DNA from: QHWT01 sp963755695
GTDB taxonomy: Bacteria; Acidobacteriota; Vicinamibacteria; Vicinamibacterales; 2-12-FULL-66-21
Direction: 5' to 3'
Length of the DNA: 64,000 nt
Assembly: GCA_963755695.1 (NCBI GenBank)
Contig: CAVWLB010000008.1
Span: 1,116,001-1,180,000 of the forward strand
Position numbers and translations under genes: made by a program. The notes under the pieces are model-generated. The model searched no databases, was not told where the DNA came from, and saw only the letters and a program-made list of their open reading frames with translations. Numbering within the stretch: position 1 is the stretch's first letter; the number at the start of each line of letters is the position of its first letter. Below, in pieces: positions 9,275-18,950 of this stretch.

Positions 9275-11329
9275 CTACTTGCGCTTCAGCAGTTTCAGCA
9301 ACTCTTTCAACTCGTGCTTCACCAGCGTGTACTTGTCACGCTTGTGGCCGGAATTCGCCGTGTTCAACGCGTCATCGTCTTTGGCCACCCGGACGTCCAC
9401 GCACTTTTCGGATACGTTCCCGGCGCCGTCGATGCACGCGACATGGACCGTGTAGATCCGCGTCGAGTGGTCGCTACCCCGCTCCGCGCGCACCTGGCCG
9501 GTGAACGTGCCGGTGATCGCCGCGTCCGCCGGGGCAAGGTCCGACGAGTTGATCGACGAGATCGCGCACGCCGGCGCCGAGTCCACATCGTCAGTGGCGG
9601 TGACCGAGACCGAGATCGCGACCATCTTGCCATTCGCCGGCCAGATGGAATACGGCGTGACGCTCAGGCTCTTGATCACCGGCGCCGTCGTATCCGGCTT
9701 CACGAAAACCGGCGTCGATGCCCAGCTCGAATTCCCCGAGCTGTCCGTGCAGACCGCGTTCAGCGTGTAGGTTCGGCCGCCCACCGCGCGCACCGTTCCG
9801 GTATTCACCCCGGTGACGGCGAAGTCGGTCGCCGGAACGCCGGCGCTGGTGGTGATGGACCCAAGGCGGCAAGCAGGCACGTCGCCGGAGTCGTCCACCG
9901 CCGCAGTCGAGATCGCGACCGGGACCATCTGGTTCTGAGGCGGCCAGATCATCGCAGGCGTCGCGCTCAGGTTCGTGAAGACCGGCCCGGTCGTGTCGGG
10001 CGGCACCACGACGTTGGCGAACGCCTGCCCGGCGTTGCCAGCGGCGTCCGCGCACGTCACGTAGAACGAGTAGGTCGATCCGCCAACCGCACGGACGCTG
10101 CCGGAGAGTGCGCCGGTCACCGAGAAGTTCGCGGCTGGGGCGCCGTGTCCGTCGATGTGCGTGACCCAGCAGGCAGGTGCCATGTCGCGATCGTCGATGG
10201 CGTTGACTGCGACGGTCACCGGAACCATCCTCTTGTTAGGCGGCACGATGGTCGCCGGCGTCACCGATACGCTATTGATGGTGGGTGCCGTCGTGTCCGG
10301 CGGTACCGCGAGCGACAGCAGGAAGGCTCGCGGCTCGTTGTTCAGCAAGCCAGAGCCGATGATCTGACCGGTGGCGTTGACCGCCTTTGCCTGCTGCAGC
10401 ACCCAGCCCGAATCCGCAGGAATGCGGGCATTCAGATCGAACGAGCCGTCCGCGACGGTGTGCGCAAAGGCATGATTCTCGAAGGTCGGGAGCATCGTGT
10501 ACCAGCCGACGGTCGTGCCGTTCGACGTCCCCTCGGCGCTGCTCTGGAATCCGGCAAACGAATCGAGATCGACCAGGCCGCCGGCGTAGCGAAACGCCCG
10601 GAAATTTCCATCGCCGCGGTTGGCGCGGCCCGCAACGCGGCCGGCGCCGTCGATACCCACCGCAAGGCTCGTCGTGCCGTCCGGGAACGCGCCCAGGTCG
10701 GTCAGCGTGCCGTCCACGTCCGCGCGGAACGCATGCTGGGACCCGTCCGGGAGCGATGCCGTTCCGACAACCTGGCCGGCGTCGTTGACGCCCGAAGCCA
10801 TTCCGAAGGTGCCGCCCGGGAATATCGGCAGCGTAACCGCCGGCAGGCCGCGAGACGCGCGCCACGCGCGCGGTCCGTCGGGCGTGTCGCCCGATCCGAC
10901 GACCTCGCCGTTGTTGTTGATCCCCATGCCGAACGACGAATTCCCACCAGGCAGGGGATCGATCAGTTCGACGCCGGTGCCATCGACATAACGGAACGCG
11001 CGGAAGAACCCGCTCTCGTGGAGCATATAGCCGACCACATCACCATGATCGTTGATGCCAGACGCGAGGCTGGTCGTGGTCTCGAGTCCCGGGAGGTACG
11101 ACCAGCTGCCGTCGCGGTAACGCGCCGCGTGCGTGCCGGTGTTGGGATCGCTGACGTATCCTGCTACCTCTCCAGACGCATTGACGCCGGTCACAGTGGG
11201 CACCAGCCCATTCAGTGTGCCGAGATCCTGGACTGAATAGAGTGGCGCTTCAGCGCCCACCCGGTTGGTTGTGGGGAGTACGAAAATTAGTAGTGCCGCA
11301 GTGCAGCCCGCCAGGATCGTGCGCCTCAT
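9275..11329 (-). CDS. Secreted HAF-repeat protein with three Ig-like repeats
   Basis: A 684-residue exported protein. Residues 1-27 form a signal peptide. Residues 30-335 carry at least six HAF-type repeats with the signature GxNxxGxVVG (GVNASGEVAGY, GINDHGDVVGY, GINNNGEVVGS, GVNDAGQVVGT, GIDGAGRVAGR, AVNATGQIIGS), which form a propeller-like fold. From about residue 343 come three roughly 95-residue tandem Ig-like repeats, each opening PDTT(A/G)P, carrying PAC, and ending in a TCADAAGNAG/CTDSSGNSS/CIDGAGNVS loop. The C-terminus is Lys/Leu-rich (LVKHELKELLKLLKRK) with no PEP-CTERM or LPxTG signal. The function is unknown; a cell-surface or extracellular role is likely. The gene has a long structured leader. 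Confidence 0.75.
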   Translation of the reverse strand: MRRTILAGCTAALLIFVLPTTNRVGAEAPLYSVQDLGTLNGLVPTVTGVNASGEVAGYVSDPNTGTHAARYRDGSWSYLPGLETTTSLASGINDHGDVVGYMLHESGFFRAFRYVDGTGVELIDPLPGGNSSFGMGINNNGEVVGSGDTPDGPRAWRASRGLPAVTLPIFPGGTFGMASGVNDAGQVVGTASLPDGSQHAFRADVDGTLTDLGAFPDGTTSLAVGIDGAGRVAGRANRGDGNFRAFRYAGGLVDLDSFAGFQSSAEGTSNGTTVGWYTMLPTFENHAFAHTVADGSFDLNARIPADSGWVLQQAKAVNATGQIIGSGLLNNEPRAFLLSLAVPPDTTAPTINSVSVTPATIVPPNKRMVPVTVAVNAIDDRDMAPACWVTHIDGHGAPAANFSVTGALSGSVRAVGGSTYSFYVTCADAAGNAGQAFANVVVPPDTTGPVFTNLSATPAMIWPPQNQMVPVAISTAAVDDSGDVPACRLGSITTSAGVPATDFAVTGVNTGTVRAVGGRTYTLNAVCTDSSGNSSWASTPVFVKPDTTAPVIKSLSVTPYSIWPANGKMVAISVSVTATDDVDSAPACAISSINSSDLAPADAAITGTFTGQVRAERGSDHSTRIYTVHVACIDGAGNVSEKCVDVRVAKDDDALNTANSGHKRDKYTLVKHELKELLKLLKRK

Positions 11330-11556
11330 GACGAAAACCCTCCGTGCCCTGCTTCAGCAACGGAGGTGCCCCCGAGGGGCCCTTCCGAACCCCTGAGTGG
11401 TCAGATGATTAGAAGGTGCGACGAAAATTGGCGGTGAGTGGGAGGGTCACGTTTTGGAACGCGATCTCCAATTTCTGTTGTCTGCCGTCGATCTGCAGAG
11501 GGACCGAACTTCCCCCGCATGGTGCGCAATATGACGCGATGGTCATTTTGCGTCAA
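11330..11556 (-). promoter_or_regulatory. Promoter and structured 5' leader with sequestered Shine-Dalgarno
   Basis: On the minus strand a promoter-like pair TTGACG (11556-11551) and CATATT (11533-11528), spacer 17, would start RNA near 11521, leaving a leader of about 190 nt. Just before the ATG, CCTCCGT (11366-11360) pairs perfectly with ACGGAGG (11345-11339), and the loop contains a TGCT/AGCA mini-stem. ACGGAGG contains the only good Shine-Dalgarno, so this stem would block ribosome entry. A second GC-rich stem (GCCCC/GGGGC type) lies just upstream. I could not match it to a known riboswitch class. Confidence 0.45.
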
Positions 11557-11580
11557 TGGCACGATCACGATTTTGAGCGC

Positions 11581-11777
11581 GAGGGGCGAGGGGCGAGGGG
11601 CGAGGGGCGGACGGCGAGAGGCCAGCGGCGAAGGGACGACGGGCGAGGGGCGACGGGCGAGGGGCGACGAGGGCGAGCGGCGAGCGCGCAGGGGGGGAGC
11701 GGCCAGGGGCGAGGACCGATGCGACTCCACGTCGAACGAATCACCGCCGCCCCTCGCCCCTCGCCTCTCGCCCCTCA
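11581..11777. repeat. Two-armed GAGGGGC heptamer array (inverted), long left arm
   Basis: The left arm (11581-11716) starts with four perfect GAGGGGC units and then degenerates in 7-bp steps. A loop of about 30 nt follows. The right arm (11748-11777) is made of GCCCCTC/GCCTCTC units. The right arm runs up to and includes the complement of the TGA stop (11775-11777) of the minus-strand M28 peptidase gene, so the array starts exactly at that stop codon. It lies upstream of the HAF-gene promoter. No gene is inside. Confidence 0.85.
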
Positions 11778-13572
11778 CTTCTTCAACATGTCATCCCGCT
11801 TAGCTTTGAACTCGTTGCCCGGCTTCCACTCCGGCAGCTTTTCCGCGTTCGCCACGCGATAGCCGACGGCAAAGAGCAGTTGCGCGTCTTCGGCGGCGCC
11901 GCTCAAGTCCCAGTCAGGCTTCACCTCGTCGGACGGAGCGTGATAGTCGTGCTCGGTGTACTCGTCGCGCTTCTTCTTTCCCCAGTCCGCCGGCTTTCCG
12001 ATGAAGTCCACGCCTGAATCCGGATCGAGCGCGGGTACGCCCTGCTTCGCGAAGTTGAAGTGATCGGACCGGTAGTAGAAGCCCTTTTCGGGTTCGGGAT
12101 CCGCCGTAAGCGTGCGGTTTTGTTCCTGCGCCGCCTGGCGCAGGTAGTCGTCGAGATCCGACGCCCCGAGGCCGATGACGGTGACGTCCTTCGTCTTGCC
12201 CCACTGATTGATGCCGTCGATGTTGATGTTCGCGGCGGTCTTCGCCAGCGGATAGAGTGGCGTCACCGAGTAGTACCTGTGAGCCGAGCAGTCCCTGCTC
12301 TTCAGCGGTCACCATCAGGAACAGGATCGATCGCTTCGGCTGGGGGGCCGCTTCCGTGAACGCCCGCGCGATCTCGAGCACGGTGCCGACTCCAGATGCG
12401 TTGTCGAGGGCGCCGTTGTAAATCGCATCACCCTTGACCGGCGCGCCGACGCCCAGATGATCCCAGTGAGCCGAGTACACGACGTACTCGTCCTTGAGCG
12501 CCGGGTCGCTGCCTTCGAGCTTGGCCACCACGTTCCGTGACTCGATGGTTCGCAGCTTGTTGCCAATCGCCATCGATGCCTGCACGCCAAGCGGTACCGG
12601 TTTGAAGTCGCGGCTGACGGCCTGCTTCTTCAGCGCGTCGTAGTCCTGCCCGCCAAGCGCGAACAGTTTCCGGGCGGCGTCGCTGGTAATCCAGCCTTCG
12701 ATGTTGACGCGTCCCATGTTCTTGTCGGGCGTGACGATGTCGAACTTTTCGTTCAGGTTGCCCTGCACGACGGAGAATGGATAGCCCGCCGGCTTTTCTT
12801 CGTGAACGATCAACACCGCCGCGGCGCCCTTTCGAGCGCCTTCCTCGAACTTGTAGGTCCAGCGGCCATAGTAGGTCATCGCGTCCCCGCCGAAGGTCTT
12901 TGGATCGAGCTTCGAGGAGTCGGCCGGATCGGGAACCGGAGGATCGTTGACGAGCACGACGATGGTCTTCCCCTTGACGTCGACGTCCTTGAAGTCGTTC
13001 CATTTGAATTCCGGCGCCTCGACCCCATAACCGGCAAAGATCACGTCGGACTTGGTGATGGCAGCGCTGTCGGCCACGTGCTTCGACCACGCCACCACAT
13101 CGTCTTTCCACTTGAGCCCGAGCGCCTGCGAACCCTTCACGAAGGTGAGCGGCCGCGTGTTGGTTGCGGTGATACCGGCGAGCGGTACTTTCTGAATGAA
13201 TGTTCCGTCGGGATTTCCCGGCTTCAGCTTGAGATCCTGAAATTGCGTCTCGATGTAGGCGACGCTCAGTTCCTCGCCGTTGGTGCCAGGCGCACGCCCT
13301 TCGAACTTGTTCGACGACATCACCTTGATGTGCTGGAGCACCCGCTGGGGATCGATTCTCGGCAACTGCGCAAGTGGTACGCCCGGAGCAGGCAGCGCGC
13401 CCGGCGTCGAAGCGGTGCTGGCCGTCGGCGTCGCGGCAGGTTGGGCAGCAGGCTGGGCCGTGCCGCTGGCGGGAGGCGGCGCACCGGGAGCTTCGGCCCG
13501 GCTGCAGGCGAACGAGGTCATCGTTGATGCGGCAAGCGCCGCGAAAACGAACGCGCGTGAAGTGCTGTGCAT
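11775..13572 (-). pseudogene. M28 family metallopeptidase with PA domain, one frameshift
   Basis: An exported zinc aminopeptidase-type protein of about 598 residues. ATG 13572 is preceded by GGAG and followed by a lipoprotein-like signal ending in SFACSR. The catalytic domain shows the M28 zinc ligands in order: YSAHWDHLG, NGALDNASGVGTVLEI, the Glu pair in [26 protein letters not shown] and [12 protein letters not shown]-type insert lies between residues 130 and 330. One extra base near 12279, after the EEQGLLGSQ motif, shifts the frame; the remainder continues as [20 protein letters not shown]. The break is probably a sequencing error, since both parts are well conserved. It sits 80 nt downstream of the BNR propeller gene on the same strand and may share its transcript. 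Confidence 0.85.
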
Positions 13573-13651
13573 CGTTAACAGCTCCAAATGGATTCCGATG
13601 TGCCCGGCGCGTTGCAGTTCGCCGATCGCGGCCCGGCCGTCGCGCATCGAA

Positions 13652-16315
13652 TCATCGTGTCTCTATTCCTTCAGCTGCCGAAACCTTGATCTTCTCGGTC
13701 TGCTTCACCGACCCGAAGGTCAATGTCGCGTCGTACTCGCCTGGCTTGACGAACTTGGCGCCTTCACCGCCATACGGCATCAGTACGTCGCTGCCCGGTT
13801 TCAGATTCCACGTCAGCCGGTTGAAACCGGGGGTCCCCGGCGCCGTGAGGGTTCCCACGGGATGGCCATCCGATCCTTTGATCGCGATGCTGATGGAATC
13901 GCCGGTGTACTCCTTTACAAAGACGGTGAGCACGGCCCCCTCGGCCGGGTTGGCCCCCCGGAACACGCCGATCGAACCGGCCGAGTCGACCCAGCCTGGA
14001 AGAAGATCGCGCGCAAGGGCAGGACGGATTGGAAACAGGTGCGCCGGCTCTTGCGCGATCGCCGCGGTCAACTCCTCGAGCGGGCGAATGTCGTCGAGCA
14101 CGTACAAACTCCTCCCGTGCGTTGCAATGACCAGGTCATGATCGCGTGGGTGCACGAGAAGGTCGTCAACCGGCGCCGAGGGAAGATTCCCAATAGGCTG
14201 CCAGGCACCGCCGCGATCGAAGCTGGCGTAAAGGCCGAGCTCAGTTCCCGCGAACAGCAGGTCGGGATTGGTTGGATCTTCGCGAACCACCCGCGCCGGC
14301 CACTCCTTGGGGAGGTTGGTTTGAATGGCCTGCCAGGTTCGGCCGAGATCCGCTGTGCGGTATATCAGCGGCGCATAATTGCCGCTGTAGTATGCGCTGA
14401 CGACGAGGTACGCGACTTTCTCGTCTTGATGTCCCGGTTCAACCCGCGCGATCCACTGGCCGCGCGCATCGGCCGGGAGTGACGAGGTGAGATCCGTCCA
14501 CTTCCCGCCGCGATCCTCGGTCACCCACAGCTTTCCATCATCGGTTCCTGCCCATAAGAGGCCAGGCTTCGCCGCAGATTCGGCCAACGTGAACACGACG
14601 CCGTACGTTTCGGCGCCGCTGCCGGTGGTGGCGATCCGCTCGGCGTTCGCGGTCGAGAGATCGGGACTGATGACGCGCCAGGATTCACCACGATCGGTCA
14701 GCATGAAGACGCGGTTGCCCGCCAGGTACATGACCTTCGGATCGTTCGGACTTTGCACGAACGGTGAATTCCAATGGAACCGGAATGCGGTCTGGCCCTC
14801 TGCCGGTTCCGGCCGGAGTTGCTTGGTCGCGCCACTCGCCAGGTTGAGGCGGTGAGCGAAGCCGGACTGCGATTCGGCGTATACGAGATTCGGGTTCGAG
14901 GGGTCGAACGCGCAGTAGAATCCGTCGCCCCCCTGGACGTTGATCCAGTCCTCGTTGACGATCGCGTCCTTGGTGGTGGTGGCGCTGGGGCCGACCCAAT
15001 TGAGATTGTCCTGCAGGCCGCCGCAGATGCGGAAGGGAGTGCTGTTATCGATCGCTATCCGATAGAACTCGCCGATCGCCATGGTGGCGCGGTGATCCCA
15101 GTGCGCGCCGCGATCGTAGGAGGCATACACGCCGCCGTCGGTGCCGAGCAGCAACCGTTCCGGCGTGCGCGGATCGATGGCGAGCGCATGACAATCGGAG
15201 TGCACATTCTTGAACCGATCTTCGCGCCAGGTCTTGCCGGCGTCCTCGGATACGTGGAGCATGAAGCCGAGCACGTAGACCTTCTTGTCGTCCTCCGGAT
15301 CCACGCGAATCTGACTGAAGTAAAACGGACGCGGATCGAGATTGCTCTGCCGCTGCCAGTTGTCCCCGCCATCTTCGGTACGGAACACTCCACCCTTCTT
15401 GCTGGTGACTTGGTCGATGTTGCTCGTGCCGGACTCGGCGCTCTGTACGACCGCGTAGACGATCTTCGGGTTCTTTGCGTAGATCGACAGACCGATACGC
15501 CCGGTCGACCCCGGCAGGCCCGCGGTCAGCTTCTTCCAGCTCGCTCCGCCGTCGGTGCTCCGAAAGATCCCGCCGACGTCCCTTCCGCCTGCCGCGTCAG
15601 GCCCGGCGACGAACGACCATGGCGTCCGGCGACGCGCGTACAGGGTGGCATAGACGGTTTCCGGATTCGTCGGGTCGAGGACCACGTCGCTCGAACCGGT
15701 CTTGTCTCCGTCTGGTGCGGCCGCCTGCAGAACGCACTTCCACGTCTTCCCTCCGTCGGTCGTCTTATAGAGGCCGCGTTCCGGGGATGGCGTCCACAGA
15801 TCGCCCGCGACGGCCGCGTACGCGGTCTCCGGATCCTTGGGGTGGACAACGATGCGGGCGATCGCGCGCGAGCGCTCCAGGCCGGCTTTCGTCCAGGTGC
15901 TGCCGCCATCGGTCGAACGATACACGCCGGTGCCCCATCCGGAGCTGTTGCGATCGTTGGCTTCACCGGTCCCGAGCCAGACGATTTTCGGATTGGACGG
16001 CGCAACCGCGACGGCGCCGGTAGAGACGAACGGCTCCTTTTCCGTGAGCGACGAGAACGACGCGCCGTTATCGGTGGTCTTCATCAAGCCGCCGTGCGCC
16101 GTCGCCACATAGTAGGTCCAGGGGTTTTCCGGGTCGAACGCGATCTCCGAGATGCGTCCGCCCATGACCGCCGGTCCAATCGCGCGGGCCGAGAGCGGTT
16201 TCAACATCGGCGCCGTGAGCGTCACGCCGGGCTTCGGTGCCGGCTTCGGCGCTTGCGCAGAAACGGCGGTCCATGACGCCAGTGCCACAACCAGGATGCA
16301 CATCCTTCGGAACAT
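13652..16315 (-). CDS. Exported VPS10/sortilin-like BNR-repeat beta-propeller protein
   Basis: A protein of 887 residues with a signal peptide (MFRRMCILVVALASWTAVSA). It contains many BNR/Asp-box repeats of the S-x-D-x-G-x-x-W type: KTTDNGASF, RSTDGGSTWTKA, KTTDGGKTWK, RSTDGGASWKKL, RTEDGGDNWQRQ, VSEDAGKTWRE, LTDRGESWRVI, VTEDRGGKWTDL, RTADLGRTWQAI, SFDRGGAWQPI. This is the layout of VPS10/sortilin-type propellers often annotated as glycosyl hydrolase. No glycosidase catalytic residues can be assigned, so an enzymatic role is unproven. The C-terminal 120 residues resemble a beta-sandwich (GVFRGANPAEGAVLTVFVKE). It is likely upstream of the M28 peptidase in one transcript. Confidence 0.8.
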   Translation of the reverse strand: MFRRMCILVVALASWTAVSAQAPKPAPKPGVTLTAPMLKPLSARAIGPAVMGGRISEIAFDPENPWTYYVATAHGGLMKTTDNGASFSSLTEKEPFVSTGAVAVAPSNPKIVWLGTGEANDRNSSGWGTGVYRSTDGGSTWTKAGLERSRAIARIVVHPKDPETAYAAVAGDLWTPSPERGLYKTTDGGKTWKCVLQAAAPDGDKTGSSDVVLDPTNPETVYATLYARRRTPWSFVAGPDAAGGRDVGGIFRSTDGGASWKKLTAGLPGSTGRIGLSIYAKNPKIVYAVVQSAESGTSNIDQVTSKKGGVFRTEDGGDNWQRQSNLDPRPFYFSQIRVDPEDDKKVYVLGFMLHVSEDAGKTWREDRFKNVHSDCHALAIDPRTPERLLLGTDGGVYASYDRGAHWDHRATMAIGEFYRIAIDNSTPFRICGGLQDNLNWVGPSATTTKDAIVNEDWINVQGGDGFYCAFDPSNPNLVYAESQSGFAHRLNLASGATKQLRPEPAEGQTAFRFHWNSPFVQSPNDPKVMYLAGNRVFMLTDRGESWRVISPDLSTANAERIATTGSGAETYGVVFTLAESAAKPGLLWAGTDDGKLWVTEDRGGKWTDLTSSLPADARGQWIARVEPGHQDEKVAYLVVSAYYSGNYAPLIYRTADLGRTWQAIQTNLPKEWPARVVREDPTNPDLLFAGTELGLYASFDRGGAWQPIGNLPSAPVDDLLVHPRDHDLVIATHGRSLYVLDDIRPLEELTAAIAQEPAHLFPIRPALARDLLPGWVDSAGSIGVFRGANPAEGAVLTVFVKEYTGDSISIAIKGSDGHPVGTLTAPGTPGFNRLTWNLKPGSDVLMPYGGEGAKFVKPGEYDATLTFGSVKQTEKIKVSAAEGIETR

Positions 16316-16397
16316 CCTTCTATTCTAATCATGCTTGGCACTGGTCCGTGGGAGGACCGTGACGTAGTGGGGTAGCGCCATCGGAGGTTCTCGAATC

Positions 16398-17195
16398 GTG
16401 GGTTACAAGCCAGGATATGTGGCGCTCGAACGGGCGTTGTCGAAACTGGGCGCCGCCTCAAGGACAGAGGCGCAGCACCTGGTGCGCGACGGTGGCGTCA
16501 CCGTGAATGGGGCTATCGTGCGCGACCCGTTGGCGCCGGTGTCGCCAGAGCGGGACGACATCCGGGTTCGAGGGGCGCGCGCGGCGAGAAAGGCCTGGCG
16601 GGCGATTGCGTTTCACAAACCTCGCCGCACTGTCACGACGCGACGGGATCCTGAAGGCCGCAGCACCGTGTTCGAGCTGTTGGGTGACGTTGCCGACGGA
16701 TTGATTGCCGTCGGTCGCCTGGATTTCGCAACGAGCGGCCTCCTGCTGCTGACCAACGACACCCAACTTGCCGAGCGGCTGACCAATCCGTCCAACGCGG
16801 TGCGCCGCTCGTACATCGTCACCGTACGCGGCGAAGTGGATGAGGCCGATTGCGCCGTGCTCGAGGGAGGTGTTGAGGATCTCGCCGCCGAGCGCGTGTC
16901 GATCCGCAAACGCTCGGGTCGCGAAACCGAACTGATGGTCGATCTCACCGAAGGCAAGAATCGCGAGATCCGGAGGTTGTTTCTGTCGATCGGTCATGAA
17001 GTGATCAGGCTGCTGCGCGTGCGCTTCGGACCGATCGAGCTGGGAACGCTGAAGCCGGGCGAGTGGAGGGAGATAGGGAGAGAGGAAGTCTTTACGATCG
17101 AAGATATCCAAGGAAGACCGACGCGTCGAAGGAGCATTCCCAAAAAACAGGATCTCCTTCGATTTCTTCGCTCCCCCTTCGATTCCTTCGATTGA
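16398..17195 (+). CDS. RsuA/RluB-family pseudouridine synthase
   Basis: A 265-residue enzyme isomerising uridine to pseudouridine in rRNA. Residues 6-58 are an S4 RNA-binding domain (LERALSKLGAASRTEAQHLV, VTVNGAIV). The catalytic domain has the family motif IAVGRLDFATSGLLLLTND with the nucleophilic Asp, then NPSNAVRRSYIVTVRG and GKNREIRRLFLSIGHEVIRL. Length and motifs fit RsuA, RluB and RluE; the S4 domain excludes RluE. The exact target (16S U516 or 23S U2605) cannot be told from sequence alone. The last 35 residues are rich in Arg/Lys/Phe and poorly conserved. Confidence 0.88.
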   Translation: MGYKPGYVALERALSKLGAASRTEAQHLVRDGGVTVNGAIVRDPLAPVSPERDDIRVRGARAARKAWRAIAFHKPRRTVTTRRDPEGRSTVFELLGDVADGLIAVGRLDFATSGLLLLTNDTQLAERLTNPSNAVRRSYIVTVRGEVDEADCAVLEGGVEDLAAERVSIRKRSGRETELMVDLTEGKNREIRRLFLSIGHEVIRLLRVRFGPIELGTLKPGEWREIGREEVFTIEDIQGRPTRRRSIPKKQDLLRFLRSPFDSFD

Positions 17196-17205
17196 AAACG
17201 CTACC

Positions 17206-18927
17206 TCACAAGGTTTTCGTAATCGGCCTGTCGAGCCCTCCGACACGAAACCACCGATAGCCGTACGCATCGAGTTCGATGCTGTGACGCCCGCTTTCGT
17301 CGGCCTCGCTGCGTTCCTGCCGCAGCAGGTTGGTGAGCAAGGAACCGTCAGGACCGTCGATCCGGAGCCTCACGGCACAGGGCTTGTCCAGGAAATTGTG
17401 GACGAACACGCTGGTGCGGTCGTCCCAGTCGTATCGCATCGCCAGCACCTGTTCGGTTCCGGTGGGAAGGATCTTAAAGTCGCCCCAGCCGATCTCGGGA
17501 CACTCCTTTCGCATCCGAATGGCGCGCTCCGTCCAGTTCAGGAACGAATCCGGATCGCGTCGCTGATCCGCGACGTTGACCCGCTTGTATCCGTAGATCG
17601 GATCACTGACGAGCCGCCGGAGGGGCCGCCGTGCAGTTGTGAAACCGCCGTGACGATCCGGCGACCACTGCATCGGCGTGCGCGCGGCATAGCGTTCGGG
17701 CAGGCTCAGGTCATCACCCATGCCGATCTCGTCGCCATACCGGATCACCGGCGTTCCGGGCAGCGTGAACATCAGACTGTAAGCAAGCTCGAGTCGCCGA
17801 CGGTCGTTGTTCATCATGGCCGCGAGCCGCCGACGGATGCCGCGGTTGTAAAGCTGCATCTCCTTCTGCGGACCGAACGCCTCGAACACCTTTTCGCGCT
17901 GGGTCTCGGTCAGCCGGCCGAGATCCAGCTCGTCGTGGGTGCGAAGGAAGATGCCCCATTGTGCCGGTGCCGGCCGATCCCGGGTCGCTTCGAGCGCGTC
18001 CTTGAGCGGACCGGCATCTCCTGTGGCGAGCGTATAGAACATCCGCTGGTTGACCCAGAAGTTCATCATCATCTGCAGGCGATCGCCGTCCTCGCCGAAG
18101 TACTCCATGCTTTCGCCCGGAGGCACGTTCGCCTCGGCCAGCAGAATCGCATCGCGAACCCGCCACTGCAGGAAGTCGCGAATCTCGTGGAGCAGCTGGT
18201 AATCGCGTGAGGGCCGCAGGTTCGTTCCCTTCCGCTCGATCACGAACGGCACGGCATCCATTCGGAATCCCGACACGCCCAACTGAAGCCAGAACCCCAT
18301 GATTCGCATCAGTTCCTGCATGACCGCGGGATTGTGCGCGTTCAGGTCCGGCTGAAAATCGTAGAAGCGGTGGAAGTAGTACTCACCGGCGACCGGATCG
18401 CGCGTCCACGTGGCGCGCTGCACGCCGGGAAAGACCATTCCTTTGTTCCAGTTCTTCGGTCTCTTCTTCGACCAGACGTACCAGTCGCGGTAATGTGAGT
18501 TCGGATCCTGGCGGGCGGCCTTGAACCAGGGGTGCTGATCGGAGGTGTGGTTGACGACGAGGTCCACGATCACGCGCAGGCCGAGCTGGCGCGCCTGGTT
18601 CATGAACTCGACGAAGTGTCCGAACGTGCCCGTGCGCGGATGGACACCGTAAAAGTCTGCGACATCGTACCCATCGTCGCGATTCGGCGAGGGATAGAAC
18701 GGCATCAGCCAGATACAGGTGACGCCGAGCCCGGCAAGATAATCCAAGCGGTCCGTCAGGCCGACGAAATCGCCGACGCCGTCGCCGCTGGCGTCGAGAA
18801 ACGTCTCGACGTTGAGGCAATAGATGACGGCATGTTTGTACCAGAGATCTTTAATCACGCCGCCGTGCCGAGCAATCCACGTTCCAACCGGCGCGCTTCG
18901 TGACCCGCCAGCCTTGACACATATCAA
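17206..18927 (-). CDS. GH13 alpha-glucanotransferase, trehalose-synthase-like
   Basis: Up to 573 residues. The four GH13 regions are present: region I DLVVNHTSDQHPWF, region II GFRMDAVPFV with the nucleophile Asp, region III LLAEANVPP with the acid/base Glu, and region IV FLRTHDELDL. The opening DLWYKHAVIYCLNVETFLDA and the GDDLSLPERYAARTPMQWS segment match trehalose synthase (maltose-trehalose interconversion), though the C-terminal maltokinase domain is absent. The N-terminus is uncertain: ATG 18927 lies inside the divergent promoter and adds about 23 unconserved residues, while GTG 18858 begins just before the conserved block. Related sucrose or oligo-glucosidase activity is possible. Confidence 0.82.
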   Translation of the reverse strand: MICVKAGGSRSAPVGTWIARHGGVIKDLWYKHAVIYCLNVETFLDASGDGVGDFVGLTDRLDYLAGLGVTCIWLMPFYPSPNRDDGYDVADFYGVHPRTGTFGHFVEFMNQARQLGLRVIVDLVVNHTSDQHPWFKAARQDPNSHYRDWYVWSKKRPKNWNKGMVFPGVQRATWTRDPVAGEYYFHRFYDFQPDLNAHNPAVMQELMRIMGFWLQLGVSGFRMDAVPFVIERKGTNLRPSRDYQLLHEIRDFLQWRVRDAILLAEANVPPGESMEYFGEDGDRLQMMMNFWVNQRMFYTLATGDAGPLKDALEATRDRPAPAQWGIFLRTHDELDLGRLTETQREKVFEAFGPQKEMQLYNRGIRRRLAAMMNNDRRRLELAYSLMFTLPGTPVIRYGDEIGMGDDLSLPERYAARTPMQWSPDRHGGFTTARRPLRRLVSDPIYGYKRVNVADQRRDPDSFLNWTERAIRMRKECPEIGWGDFKILPTGTEQVLAMRYDWDDRTSVFVHNFLDKPCAVRLRIDGPDGSLLTNLLRQERSEADESGRHSIELDAYGYRWFRVGGLDRPITKTL

Positions 18928-18950
18928 GATAGGTATATGATCACATCCCT
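18914..18950 (+). promoter_or_regulatory. Consensus promoter with PadR operator, leaderless start
   Basis: TTGACA (18914-18919), a 16-bp spacer and TATGAT (18936-18941) form a near-consensus promoter. The RNA start would be about 18948, three bases before the ATG, so the message is essentially leaderless. A CATAT...ATATG inverted repeat (18920-18939) overlaps the spacer and -10 box and probably binds PadR, giving autoregulation. Confidence 0.75.

Noticed and set aside
9314..11236. A 640-codon plus-strand open frame antisense to the HAF-repeat gene
   Set aside because: High-GC shadow frame: Arg-rich, no domain, and the minus-strand protein has clear repeats and a signal peptide.
11330..11400. 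Cyclic-di-GMP or cobalamin riboswitch
   Set aside because: The leader is structured, but I could not find the conserved core sequences of these classes, so no class name is given.
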